The notes under the pieces were generated by a model, which did not search any database, was not told the DNA's origin, and worked only from the letters and a program-made list of their open reading frames with translations. From positions 26,972 to 90,971 of the forward strand of contig CAZSNT010000017.1 in the NCBI GenBank assembly GCA_964607765.1: a stretch of DNA of 64,000 nucleotides, written 5' to 3'. Position 1 is the stretch's first letter, and each line of letters begins with the position of its first letter. Origin of the DNA: CAZSNT01 sp964607765 (lineage in GTDB: Bacteria; Verrucomicrobiota; Lentisphaeria; Oligosphaerales; JABHEG01). This document shows, in pieces, positions 25,817 to 34,621 of the stretch. Both the position numbers and the translations under genes were made by a program.

Positions 25817-25868
25817 TTGCAGGCAGAATCCAGACGCATAATAGTAATGCGCCTTCAGTATTAGTCAA
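25817..25868. promoter_or_regulatory. Overlapping candidate divergent promoters (secA and coiled-coil gene)
   Basis: In the 277-base gap, the minus strand reads TTGACT, 16 bases, TACTAT (25868 to 25841), towards the coiled-coil gene. The plus strand reads TTGCAG, 16 bases, TAATAG (25817 to 25844), towards secA. The two -10 regions overlap. The remainder of the gap holds only small hairpins such as CTTGGC-CCGAA-GCCAAG. Confidence 0.4.
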
Positions 25869-25934
25869 GACAAGCTCGCGTTTGCCTGCTGCTACTTGGC
25901 ACCAGCTGTCTTGGAAAGGGGCGAAGGGCCTACC

Positions 25935-28889
25935 ATGCTCTCCCGATTGGCGAAGAAAATCTTCCCCACACGCAATGACCGCATGCTCCGCAAGTACTGG
26001 CCCGTCGTGGACGCCATTGAGGCTGAACAGGAGCAGCTCAAGAGATTGACTGACGCGCAGCTGCGCGAGCGCACCGACGTATTCCGGGGGCAACTGGGTG
26101 ACGGGACGGCCGTACCGGATGATCTGGTGATCCCCGCCTTCGCCACCGTGCGGGAGGCGTGCCGGCGCATGTCGGAGAGGCGCCAGGAGATTATGGTCAC
26201 CGGGCACACCATTGTCTGGGACATGGTGCCGTTCCGCGTGCAGCTGCTGGGCGCGATCGTTCTGCATCGCGGGGGCATCGCGGAGATGGCGACTGGTGAG
26301 GGCAAAACCCTTGTGGCGACGATGCCGCTGTACTTGAACGCGCTGACCGGCCGCAACTGTCAGCTGGTCACCGTCAACGACTACCTCGCCAAGCGCGACT
26401 CGGAGTGGATGGGCGCTGTGTACGAGTTCCTGGGCCTGACCGTCGGGTGCATTCAGAACAGCATGTCGCCCGCCGAGCGCCGGGCTCAGTACGGGTGCGA
26501 CATAACGTATGGCACAAACAGTGAGTTCGGCTTCGACTACCTGCGCGACATGGGCATGGCAATGTCCAAGGAAGAGATGGTGCAGCGCGACCACTATTAC
26601 GCCATCATCGACGAGATAGACAGTATTCTCGTCGACGAGGCGAGGACGCCTCTGATCATCTCCGGGCCCGCTGCGGTCTCGACGCATCGGTACGACAAGC
26701 TGAAACCCTCGGTCGCCGACCTCTACCGCGAACAGGCACGGCTCTGTGCACGGCTCGTGCAGGAAGCCAAGAATCTGCTGGCTCTCGAGGACGTGTCTGA
26801 CGAGGACGTGGACGATGCGTTCCTCAAGCTCTGCAAGGTTCGGCTGGGAATGCCGAAACAGAAGCAGCTGATGCGCCTGCTTGAGGACCCTGCCGTACGC
26901 AAGAGCGTGGAGAAGAAGGAACTCGAGATCTACAGCGACAACAATCGGGGCTTCCTTCAGCAGGTCAAACAGGAGCTCTTCTTCTCCATTGACGAGCGTG
27001 GCCATGAGGCCGACATGAGCGAGAAAGGGCGGCAGCGGCTGCGGCCGAATGATCCGGACGCGTTCATCATTCCCGATCTGCCTGCCCTGTTCAGCGACAT
27101 CGACGCGGATGCCAGCCTGGACGAGGACGAGAAAATCGACAAGCGCGAGCAGGCGCAGAAACGTTTCGACGTGCAGAGCGAGACGATCCACAACATTTCG
27201 CAGTTGCTGCGTGCCTATTGTCTGTTCGAGGAGGACGTACACTACGTCGTGCAGGACAACCGCGTGATCATTGTGGACGAATTCACCGGGCGTCCGATGC
27301 CGGGCCGTCGTTTCAGCGAGGGCCTGCATCAGGCTCTGGAGGCGAAGGAAGGCGTCCAGATTGAGCGCGAGACCCAGACGCTTGCCAGCGTCACGATCCA
27401 GAACTACTTCCGCATGTACGGGAAGCTGGCGGGAATGACCGGCACGGCGGAGACGGAAGCGACCGAATTCAAGGAGATTTACAGCCTGGACGTGCTCGTT
27501 GTGCCCACGAACAGGCCGTGTGTCCGGCTGGACCACAACGACCGCATCTACAAGACCATGCGCGAGAAGTACGCCGCCGTGGTCGAGGAGATCACCGAGT
27601 GCCACAAACGCGGTCAGCCAACGCTGGTCGGTACGGTGTCGGTCGACGTCTCCGAGGTGCTGAGCCGGATGCTGCAGCGCCGTCGTGTTCCGCACAACGT
27701 GCTGAATGCGAAAAAGCACCAGTCAGAGGCGGAAATTGTGGCGCGTGCCGGACAGCGCGGCGCCGTCACGATCGCCACCAACATGGCCGGGCGCGGCACA
27801 GACATCAAGCTCGGGGATGGCGTGAAGGAACTGGGTGGGCTGCACGTGATCGGCAGTGCCAGGCACGATGCCCGACGCATCGATCGGCAGCTGCGCGGAC
27901 GCTGCGCACGCCAGGGCGATCCGGGCTCCTCCAGGTTCTATATCTCCCTGGAAGACAATCTGATGCGGCTGTTTGGCTCGGACCGCGTGGCCAGCATCAT
28001 GGAGAAACTCGGGCTCGAGGAGGGCGAGGAACTCTCGCACAAACTGCTGAATCGCTCCATCGAACGGGCCCAACGGCGTGTCGAGCAACAGCATTTTGCC
28101 ATCCGGAAACGGACGCTCGAGTACGACGATGTGATGAACAAGCAGCGTGAAGTCATCTACGGTCTGCGCCGCGATGTGCTGACCGCCGATGACCCGCGTT
28201 CGATGCTTTTCGATTTCGTCTACACCGCCCTGGCCGAGCGCGTGGAGGGCTCCATCGCCAGCACACCCAGAGGGGCAAGCATCGACCTCAGCGATGTCAG
28301 CGATTGGCTTGCCCGGACTTTCCCCGTCCGTTTCGAGGACACGGATCTGGACTACGACGGCGAGGCCGAAGCCCTGTGCCGGCGCCTGGTAGACCGCATC
28401 GATCACGCCTACCAGATCCGCGAACGGAACGAGGGGCAGGAAAACCTGCGTTGGCTCGAACGGCACATCATGCTGTACTCGATCGACACGCTCTACCAGG
28501 ACCATCTCTACGCCATGGACGCGCTGCGCCACGGCGTGCAGTTGCGGTCGTATGGGCAGCGCGACCCGCTGGTCGAGTACAAACAGGAAGCCTACGGGAT
28601 GTTCTCCGCGCTGATGGACACCGTCAAAGACCAGATCTGTTCGAGCATCTTCCGGTCCGCAGCCATGCTGCTTGCCTCTGAACAGGACCGTTCCTCCGCG
28701 CCGCAGCAAGAGGTCCACGACCAGCTCGAGCAGTTCGGCGGCCTGGTCTTGGGCTCGGAAGACGGCCCGGAAATGGGCGGACCGCCCCAGGGCGCCGTTA
28801 CCATCCGGCGCCAGACACCCAAGGTAGGGCGCAACGAACCGTGTCCGTGCGGCAGCGGCAAGAAATACAAGCACTGCTGCGGCCGTTGA
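25935..28889 (+). CDS. secA: Protein translocase ATPase SecA
   Basis: The 984-residue motor pushes preproteins through SecYEG. Walker A is ATGEGKTLVA around residue 120 (Lys124). YGTNSEFGFDYLRDM, the DEID box within IIDEIDSILVDEARTPL, and VTIATNMAGRGTDIKLG of the second motor domain follow. The C-terminus ends in the zinc-binding CPCGSGKKYKHCCGR used for SecB and membrane contact. Compared with E. coli SecA (901 residues) it carries extra sequence in the region about 250-400, after the substrate-crosslinking domain start. The start at 25935 follows GGAAAGGGGCGAAGGG. Glycerate kinase follows 7 bases later. Confidence 0.97.
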   Translation: MLSRLAKKIFPTRNDRMLRKYWPVVDAIEAEQEQLKRLTDAQLRERTDVFRGQLGDGTAVPDDLVIPAFATVREACRRMSERRQEIMVTGHTIVWDMVPFRVQLLGAIVLHRGGIAEMATGEGKTLVATMPLYLNALTGRNCQLVTVNDYLAKRDSEWMGAVYEFLGLTVGCIQNSMSPAERRAQYGCDITYGTNSEFGFDYLRDMGMAMSKEEMVQRDHYYAIIDEIDSILVDEARTPLIISGPAAVSTHRYDKLKPSVADLYREQARLCARLVQEAKNLLALEDVSDEDVDDAFLKLCKVRLGMPKQKQLMRLLEDPAVRKSVEKKELEIYSDNNRGFLQQVKQELFFSIDERGHEADMSEKGRQRLRPNDPDAFIIPDLPALFSDIDADASLDEDEKIDKREQAQKRFDVQSETIHNISQLLRAYCLFEEDVHYVVQDNRVIIVDEFTGRPMPGRRFSEGLHQALEAKEGVQIERETQTLASVTIQNYFRMYGKLAGMTGTAETEATEFKEIYSLDVLVVPTNRPCVRLDHNDRIYKTMREKYAAVVEEITECHKRGQPTLVGTVSVDVSEVLSRMLQRRRVPHNVLNAKKHQSEAEIVARAGQRGAVTIATNMAGRGTDIKLGDGVKELGGLHVIGSARHDARRIDRQLRGRCARQGDPGSSRFYISLEDNLMRLFGSDRVASIMEKLGLEEGEELSHKLLNRSIERAQRRVEQQHFAIRKRTLEYDDVMNKQREVIYGLRRDVLTADDPRSMLFDFVYTALAERVEGSIASTPRGASIDLSDVSDWLARTFPVRFEDTDLDYDGEAEALCRRLVDRIDHAYQIRERNEGQENLRWLERHIMLYSIDTLYQDHLYAMDALRHGVQLRSYGQRDPLVEYKQEAYGMFSALMDTVKDQICSSIFRSAAMLLASEQDRSSAPQQEVHDQLEQFGGLVLGSEDGPEMGGPPQGAVTIRRQTPKVGRNEPCPCGSGKKYKHCCGR

Positions 28890-28896
28890 CCTCACC

Positions 28897-30036
28897 ATGA
28901 ACGTCCTTGTTGCTTGCGACTCATTCAAAGGGACGCTGTCCGCTGCAGAGGCGTGCGACATTGTTGCCGTGGTGCTGCGGCAGCACGATCCGGCCTGGCG
29001 TGTGGCCACGCTGCCCATGGCGGACGGCGGGGAAGGAACCGGCGCTGCGCTCCTGGCGGCTTGCGGTGGGGAACGCGTGCATGTCCACGGCGTGGTTGGG
29101 CCGCTCCCCTCAATGCGCGTGACGGCCGAGTTCGAGTGGCTGTCCGGGCGATCCGTCGCGGTGGTGGAAATGGCGCGTGCTTCCGGACTGCCGCTTTTCA
29201 GCCCTACGCAGCGGAACCCCATGCTGACCACAACCCACGGCACGGGACAGCTTCTCGGGGCGGCCTTGGAACGCAGTCCGGACCGTATTCTGCTGACGCT
29301 TGGCGGCAGCGCAACGGTTGACGGCGGCACCGGCGCAGCGCGGGCCTTGGGATGGCGGTTCCTGGACGCGACAGGTGACGACATTCCCCTGGGCGGCGGC
29401 GGGCTGGCTCAGCTCAGCCGGATTGTGCACCCGGACGCAACGCCAACCACGCCGCTGCACGTGCAGGCGCTGTGTGACGTGCAGAACCCGCTCTGCGGCC
29501 CGGACGGTGCGGCCGCAGTCTACGGGCCGCAGAAGGGCGCCACGCCTGGGATGGTTGAGGAACTCGAGGCCGGACTCGCGAATTTGGCGGAGTGCATCCG
29601 CCGGGACGTGGGCGTCGCAGTGGACAGCCTGCCCGGTGCCGGTGCGGCCGGCGGGTTTGGTGCGGGGGCCGTGGCGTTCCTGGGGGCGGAGCTCGTCCCG
29701 GGGGTCGAGGCCGTGGCTGAGGCGTGCGGCCTGGAGACCGCACTCGCTGGCTGCGATTGGGTTGTGACCGGGGAAGGACAGCTGGACACGCAGTCGCTTC
29801 AAGGCAAAGTGGTCAGCGGTGTGGTGAAGGCTGCAGCCGCGGCGTCGGTCCGCGTTGCGGTTGTGTGTGGTCGCAACACGCTGGCGGAGTCTTCGTGGCG
29901 TGACGCAGGCGTGTCCGCAGTGATCGAGTGCGCGCCGCCCGCGATGCCGGATACGGACGCGTTCAGCCGCTCGCACGAGCTGTTGATGGCGGCTTCTGGG
30001 CGCGTGGCCGCATGGCTTGCCCAGCGAAGCACGTAG
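28897..30036 (+). CDS. Glycerate 2-kinase (GarK/GlxK family)
   Basis: The 379-residue enzyme phosphorylates glycerate. It starts VLVACDSFKGTLSAAEAC and shows PMADGGEGTGAAL, HGTGQLLGAAL, LTLGGSATVDGGTGAARALG, GAAGGFGAGAVAFLGA and DWVVTGEGQLDTQSLQGK, all signatures of the type I glycerate kinase family, at the expected length. It begins 7 bases after secA and is probably cotranscribed with it. No other glycerate or glyoxylate genes are close. Confidence 0.93.
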   Translation: MNVLVACDSFKGTLSAAEACDIVAVVLRQHDPAWRVATLPMADGGEGTGAALLAACGGERVHVHGVVGPLPSMRVTAEFEWLSGRSVAVVEMARASGLPLFSPTQRNPMLTTTHGTGQLLGAALERSPDRILLTLGGSATVDGGTGAARALGWRFLDATGDDIPLGGGGLAQLSRIVHPDATPTTPLHVQALCDVQNPLCGPDGAAAVYGPQKGATPGMVEELEAGLANLAECIRRDVGVAVDSLPGAGAAGGFGAGAVAFLGAELVPGVEAVAEACGLETALAGCDWVVTGEGQLDTQSLQGKVVSGVVKAAAAASVRVAVVCGRNTLAESSWRDAGVSAVIECAPPAMPDTDAFSRSHELLMAASGRVAAWLAQRST

Positions 30037-30038
30037 CA

Positions 30039-30075
30039 GGGCGGCGATGGGAATGCGGAGTCGCGTCGCCGTCCC
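30039..30075 (+). terminator. Possible hairpin terminator after glycerate kinase
   Basis: GGGCGGCGA (30039-30047) can pair with TCGCCGTCCC (30066-30075) with one bulged base, in the gap between two convergent genes. No T-run follows, so this is a weak candidate that might serve both strands. Confidence 0.3.
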
Positions 30076-30098
30076 GTAGGTGCATGGCTCCCTTGCAA

Positions 30099-30620
30099 CT
30101 ACGGCTCGGTGGGCGCGTCGTCGTCCTGGTCGGGCAGGCGACGCATCTGGCCCTCGACGTCTTCGCGTTCCGACACGGCTCTCTGGTAGAATGGGCAACG
30201 CCGCGGGTCGCCGCAGCAGCATGTGAAGATGTGGTTCAGGTCGACGTAGCGGTACGCCTGCCGCATCTGCTCGTCACGGGCGACTTCCAGGCCGAAGTTC
30301 TTGGTTCCCGCGCAGCAGCCTGCAATGCCCTCGTACTCAATGGCCAGGTTCCCGTCCATCTGCCGGCGGCCCGTGGAGTAGATGCGCTGCTGCTCGACGC
30401 TCGGCGTGTACTCGCAGACTACATTCTGTTCGCATGCTGTGATCAGCGCCGAGCTGTCGATGCCCTCGGCGAAGGCGGGGGCAGGGCCGGCTTTGCCCGC
30501 GAACACCTGTTTGCTCGCCGGTTTGGGTGCAGGTTTCGCCGTGCGCGGCGGCGGCGGTGGCGGCGGCGGCTCCCGCAATCCCAGCTTCTCGAGCAATGTC
30601 GACCAGAAACTCTCAGCCAT
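30099..30620 (-). CDS. Hypothetical cysteine-rich protein
   Basis: The 173-residue protein has a proline run (eight consecutive Pro) near residue 18, an Ala/Pro/Lys linker and a Cys-rich core. The core has CEQNVVCEY, GIAGCCAG and FTCCCGDPRRCPFYQ. The cysteine spacing suggests metal or iron-sulfur binding, but I know no matching family. There is no signal peptide. GGAAGTGAAGA precedes the ATG. It follows the fumarase subunit gene by 24 bases and may be the last gene of that operon. Confidence 0.7.
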   Translation of the reverse strand: MAESFWSTLLEKLGLREPPPPPPPPRTAKPAPKPASKQVFAGKAGPAPAFAEGIDSSALITACEQNVVCEYTPSVEQQRIYSTGRRQMDGNLAIEYEGIAGCCAGTKNFGLEVARDEQMRQAYRYVDLNHIFTCCCGDPRRCPFYQRAVSEREDVEGQMRRLPDQDDDAPTEP

Positions 30621-30644
30621 TCTTCACTTCCTGTTGGTCGTCCG

Positions 30645-31523
30645 TCATTCCCAGGCCAGCAATGTGCCGTCAGCGTGCGTGCGAATCGTGCGTCGACGAT
30701 AGGCCCAGCACATGTACGAGATGCTGACGAAGTAGCTGGCGGGCACACGGTACAGGTGTGAGACGAACACGTCAAGCAACGCTGTCTTGCCCCCGAAACC
30801 CATGGGGCCAATGCCCAGCTGGTTCGCTTCGCCCAGAAGCCGCCTCTCGAGCTCGGCCAACTCGGGCATCGGGTTGCGTTCGCCCAAGGCGCGCCGGAAC
30901 AGGCTCTTGCTCTCCGCGTAGCCCGTGGCACGATCGCCGCCAATCGCTACGCCGAGAACGCCCGGCGCACACCCGCAGCCCTGCGCTCTGTGCACGGCGT
31001 CGAGCACGCATCGGCGCACACCTTCCAGATCGCGTCCGGCGTGCAGCGTCGTTGCGGGCAAGGCGTACTGGGCGCCCACATTCTCGCAGCCCCCGCCTTT
31101 GAGTATCAGGCATACGCGTGCTTCGGCGGCGGCGGCACACTCCCAGTGGATGACCGGGCTGCCGCGGCCCAGGTTGTTGCCGGAGTTCCTGCCGGTGAGA
31201 GGGTCCACGCAGTTGCGGCGCAGCAACCCGTCGTCCGTTGCGCGGACAATGGCTGACTTGGCGGCGTGGTGGAATGTCGCGTAAGGCAGGGAGGCCGGAG
31301 CCCGGACCCAGAACAGCAGGGACCCCGTGTCCTGACAGAGCGGCGCCCGTTTCTGCCGGGCCAAAGCGATGTTCTCCAGCATGACGGACACTGCCGCTGA
31401 GGCACTCGATCCGGGCTCTTCAACCTCAGCCGCGCGCCGGAGCGCCGCCTCGACATCCCCGGGCATGTCCGTGGATGTCCGCTCGAGCAACTGGTAGAGC
31501 GTGTTCTCCCAACACTCCGCCAT
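30645..31523 (-). CDS. Class I fumarase / tartrate dehydratase alpha subunit
   Basis: This 292-residue protein matches the alpha (N-terminal) part of iron-sulfur hydro-lyases that interconvert fumarate and malate. PLCQDTGSLLFWV holds the first cluster cysteine, GGCENVGAQYALP the second and GCGCAPGVLGVAIGGDRATGYAESK the third region. QLGIGPMGFGGKTALLDVFV is the conserved end. The usual beta subunit is not adjacent: the neighbours are panD upstream and a Cys-rich hypothetical gene downstream. It starts 3 bases after panD. The beta part may lie elsewhere in the genome. Confidence 0.88.
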   Translation of the reverse strand: MAECWENTLYQLLERTSTDMPGDVEAALRRAAEVEEPGSSASAAVSVMLENIALARQKRAPLCQDTGSLLFWVRAPASLPYATFHHAAKSAIVRATDDGLLRRNCVDPLTGRNSGNNLGRGSPVIHWECAAAAEARVCLILKGGGCENVGAQYALPATTLHAGRDLEGVRRCVLDAVHRAQGCGCAPGVLGVAIGGDRATGYAESKSLFRRALGERNPMPELAELERRLLGEANQLGIGPMGFGGKTALLDVFVSHLYRVPASYFVSISYMCWAYRRRTIRTHADGTLLAWE

Positions 31524-31526
31524 GTG

Positions 31527-31886
31527 TCATGCCTTCAGCACGGCAATGTCGTTGGCTTCGTCAAGCACGGCAACCTTCGGCTTGAAGGTCGCGGTCTCTG
31601 CCAACGGCATGGTCCCGAAAGCCATCACGGTGATCATGTCGCCGCGTTCACCGCGCCGCGCCGCCGCGCCGTTCAGGCAGAACGTGCGACTGCCGCGCTC
31701 GGCCGCTATGGCGTACGTCTCCAGACGCTCGCCGTTAGTCTGGTTGACAATGAGCAACTTCTCGCCCGGCAGCAGCCCGACAGCGTCCATCAAGTCCTGA
31801 TCGATGCCCAGACTGCCTTCGTACTCCAACTCACAGTCCGTCAGGCGGGCGCGGTGCAGTTTGCTCTTCAGTATCTGAACGTCCAT
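31527..31886 (-). CDS. panD: Aspartate 1-decarboxylase precursor
   Basis: The 119-residue proenzyme makes beta-alanine for pantothenate and coenzyme A. It cleaves itself between Gly24 and Ser25 (YEGSLGID) to create the pyruvoyl group; both residues are present at the canonical positions. Lys9, the conserved Tyr of ERLETYAI and the FCLNGAAARRGERGD loop also match. It lies between argG and the fumarase subunit gene; panB and panC are not in the window. The ATG is 5 bases after the argG stop. Confidence 0.96.
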   Translation of the reverse strand: MDVQILKSKLHRARLTDCELEYEGSLGIDQDLMDAVGLLPGEKLLIVNQTNGERLETYAIAAERGSRTFCLNGAAARRGERGDMITVMAFGTMPLAETATFKPKVAVLDEANDIAVLKA

Positions 31887-31891
31887 GGTCC

Positions 31892-33082
31892 CTATGCCTG
31901 TTTGCTCATCGCGCGAACGCGCAGACGCAGCGCGTTCAGTTTGATGAATCCTTCCGCGTCGGCCTGATTGTAGACGTCGTCTTCCTCAAAGGTCGCGAAC
32001 TCCGCGCGATACAACGAGTGGGGGGAACGCCGGCCGACTATGTGGCACCCGCCCTTGAATAGTTTGCAGCGCACATCGCCGCTGACGTCCTGCTGACTGT
32101 ACGTGATTGCCGCCTGCAGCATTTCGCGCTCAGGCGCGAACCAGAAACCGTTGTAAACCAGCGCAGCGTACTTCGGGATCAGCGAGTCACGCAGGTGCAT
32201 CACTTCACGGTCCATGCAGATTGTCTCGAGCGCGCGATGCGCCTGGTGCAGTATGGTCCCGCCAGGCGTCTCGTACACCCCACGACACTTCATGCCCACG
32301 AACCGGTTCTCGACAATATCGACCCGGCCGACGCCGTGCCGGCCGCCGACCTCGTTCAGCTTGCGCATCAGGTCCGCTGCACCCAGCGCCTGCCCGTCGA
32401 CCGCCACGGGAATGCCCTTCTCGAAGCTGACTTCCACATACTCGGGCTGGTCGGGTGTTTCATCCAGCGGCTGTGTCAGAAGGTGCACCTCCGGCGGCGG
32501 CTCTTTCCAGGGGTCTTCCAGTATGCCGCCCTCAAAGCTGATGTGCAGCAGATTCCTGTCCATGCTGTACGGCTTCTGAGCCGACACTGTGATGGGGATC
32601 TGCTTGTCCTTGGCATAGTTGATCAGGTCGGACCGGGACCGGAACGCCCACGTGCGCCACGGCGCGATGATCTTGATGTCGGGCTGCAGGGCGTAAGCGG
32701 TCAGCTCGAAGCGGACCTGGTCGTTGCCTTTGCCGGTTGCGCCGTGACAGATGGCCTCGGCGCCTTCGGCACGGGCAATCTCCACGAGCCGCTTCGCGAT
32801 CAACGGGCGGGCAATGGAGGTGCCAAGCAGGTAGTTGTTCTCGTAGATCGCATTCGCCTGCATCATCGGGAACACGAAGTCGCGCGCAAACTCCTCGGTC
32901 AGGTCGTCGATGTAGCACTTGACCGCGCCCGTGCGTGCAGCCTTCTCATCCAGACCGGAAAGCTCCTCCTCCTGGCCGACGTCGGCACAGAACGCGATGA
33001 CTTCGGCGTCATGCTCTTCCCGGAGCCACGTGAGGATGACGGATGTGTCCAGTCCGCCGGAATAGGCCAGGACAACCTTCAT
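31892..33082 (-). CDS. argG: Argininosuccinate synthase
   Basis: The 396-residue enzyme joins citrulline and aspartate with ATP in arginine synthesis. The N-terminal P-loop AYSGGLDTSVIL, YLLGTSIARPLIAK, CHGATGKGNDQVRFEL and the GRVDIVENRFVGMKCRGVYETPGG region (read in segments) identify it at family length. A candidate promoter lies at 33175-33202. It shares aspartate as a substrate with panD immediately downstream and releases argininosuccinate, a fumarate source, which fits the fumarase gene two positions on. Confidence 0.97.
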   Translation of the reverse strand: MKVVLAYSGGLDTSVILTWLREEHDAEVIAFCADVGQEEELSGLDEKAARTGAVKCYIDDLTEEFARDFVFPMMQANAIYENNYLLGTSIARPLIAKRLVEIARAEGAEAICHGATGKGNDQVRFELTAYALQPDIKIIAPWRTWAFRSRSDLINYAKDKQIPITVSAQKPYSMDRNLLHISFEGGILEDPWKEPPPEVHLLTQPLDETPDQPEYVEVSFEKGIPVAVDGQALGAADLMRKLNEVGGRHGVGRVDIVENRFVGMKCRGVYETPGGTILHQAHRALETICMDREVMHLRDSLIPKYAALVYNGFWFAPEREMLQAAITYSQQDVSGDVRCKLFKGGCHIVGRRSPHSLYRAEFATFEEDDVYNQADAEGFIKLNALRLRVRAMSKQA

Positions 33083-33174
33083 GATCGGGCACTCCTCTAT
33101 TCACAGAGCTCTTTCAGCTGCTCACTTCGCTTAACGCCTGTCCTGCCCACCGAGGCCGAACAGAGAAAATATGT

Positions 33175-33202
33175 AGCATAACTCGCTGGGCGGAAAACAC
33201 AA
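33175..33202 (-). promoter_or_regulatory. Candidate promoter for argG-panD
   Basis: On the minus strand TTGTGT is followed after 16 bases by TATGCT, with an AT-rich stretch (ACATATTTTC) just after. It lies in the 159-base gap between lepB and argG. Confidence 0.35.
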
Positions 33203-33241
33203 GAGGCCGCGACCCACCAGAGCCGGATCGCGTTGGTGGAC

Positions 33242-34537
33242 CTACTCGATCACGGCGGTTGGCGGCGTCAGGTCCGGCAGCGGTTCCGGGCCGTCGGCGC
33301 CGCCCCAACGGCGACTGAACGGCCACCACACGAAGCAGGCTTTGCCTACCAGGTTCTCCCGGGGCACGATACCCCAAAAGCGGCTGTCCTTGCTGTTCTC
33401 ACTGTTGTCGCCGAGCATGAAGTAGGAGTTCTTCGGCACAGTGAACTCCTCGCCGGGGAAGCGCAGGAACTGACTCCTCTGCAAATGACAGTAGCCGTGA
33501 TACCCGCCGCGGCGCCCGTATATACGTTCGAAGGCGGGATGCGTATCCCCGTCAACGAGTTGGAATTCGTCGTCTTCGGGCCGTTTGTGGTAGAGCCGGC
33601 GATCCTCGATCTTGAGGCTGTCGCCGGGCAGTCCGACCAGGCGTTTGATGTAGTAGCGACCGCCCAGACCGCCGCCGCCAACGTCGCGGATGTTGTCAGT
33701 GAGGAAGACGGTGATGTCGCCTCTGCTCGGCTCGTCGTAGTAGAAGTGGGTCCGGTCCACGAACAGGTGGTCGCCCAACTCCATGTACCCACGAGCCAGC
33801 ACCTCGCCTCTGTCGTAGAACACGCTCGCATCGCTCAGTCCGTGGATCGGATGCCAGTGCTGCGCGATCTTCGGGCAGTAGCGTCTGAGCTGCGTGTGGT
33901 CGCCGGGCAGCCGGTAATCCACTCCCGCGATCCGCACAACCGTCGCCGGGAAGAACGGAATGCGCGGCTTGGCCGGGCGTACGCTCTGCAGGTAACCCGC
34001 TTTCTGAACCGTCGCATCGACGTAGCGCCGCGAGTAGTGCAAGTAGTGGAAGAAGCGCACGAGCGGATTGGGGATAGGCTGCTCGTCGCGGTGCTCGAAG
34101 TTGATCCCGTACAGCGTGGGCTGCATGCTGCCGGTCGGGATCTTGAACGGTTGCAGGAACAGCGCACGCACCCCGAAGGCCAGGGCGAGTGCGACCACAA
34201 AGATCTCGAGATACTCCCTGATCCAGCCGCCTCTCCGGTCGTCGAGACCGAGAGCGGATGGCTCATTGAATTTCTCAAGACACGCCTCACACTCCTCGAC
34301 ATCCGTCCGGGCCCGGACCTGGCCCAGCTCCGAGATGGCCTGCTCAAGTGCCGCGCGCTGCCTGGTCGGCAGGATATCGCGGTCGCGGCTCAGAATGTGC
34401 CGGTAGTGACGCTGGTAGTCCTTGAGAATCCGCCGCAACCGCAGCTTCTTGGGCAGGAGCTTCCGGGTCAGCGTGTGCCCGAACAGCAGGTACACAAGAA
34501 ACAGGTCAAACAAGGCCATCAAGGCGAAACGGACCAT
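33242..34537 (-). CDS. lepB: Signal peptidase I with a long insertion
   Basis: The 431-residue membrane protease removes signal peptides. An N-terminal helix (ALMALFDLFLVYLLFG), a basic/helical stretch and a second helix (EIFVVALALAFGVRALF) come first. The nucleophile Ser137 is in KIPTGSMQPT and the general base Lys298 in YYIKRLVGLPGD. MLGDNSENSKDSRFWG is box E. About 160 residues separate Ser and Lys, against about 55 in E. coli LepB. The extra part (including YSRRYVDATVQKAG and YRLPGDHTQLRR) forms an added domain. It follows lepA on the same strand. Confidence 0.92.
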   Translation of the reverse strand: MVRFALMALFDLFLVYLLFGHTLTRKLLPKKLRLRRILKDYQRHYRHILSRDRDILPTRQRAALEQAISELGQVRARTDVEECEACLEKFNEPSALGLDDRRGGWIREYLEIFVVALALAFGVRALFLQPFKIPTGSMQPTLYGINFEHRDEQPIPNPLVRFFHYLHYSRRYVDATVQKAGYLQSVRPAKPRIPFFPATVVRIAGVDYRLPGDHTQLRRYCPKIAQHWHPIHGLSDASVFYDRGEVLARGYMELGDHLFVDRTHFYYDEPSRGDITVFLTDNIRDVGGGGLGGRYYIKRLVGLPGDSLKIEDRRLYHKRPEDDEFQLVDGDTHPAFERIYGRRGGYHGYCHLQRSQFLRFPGEEFTVPKNSYFMLGDNSENSKDSRFWGIVPRENLVGKACFVWWPFSRRWGGADGPEPLPDLTPPTAVIE

Positions 34538-34621
34538 CGTGTTGTTCTCCGATCATCCCGCTCCGGGATACCGTGCCCATGGCCGACAGGCGGCCGGCAC
34601 AGCGTTCCGCAGACCGAGGGG

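Noticed and set aside
25719..27719. Minus-strand open frame of 666 codons opposite secA
   Set aside because: It is the antisense of a clear SecA gene; its peptide has no family features and arises from high GC and biased third positions.
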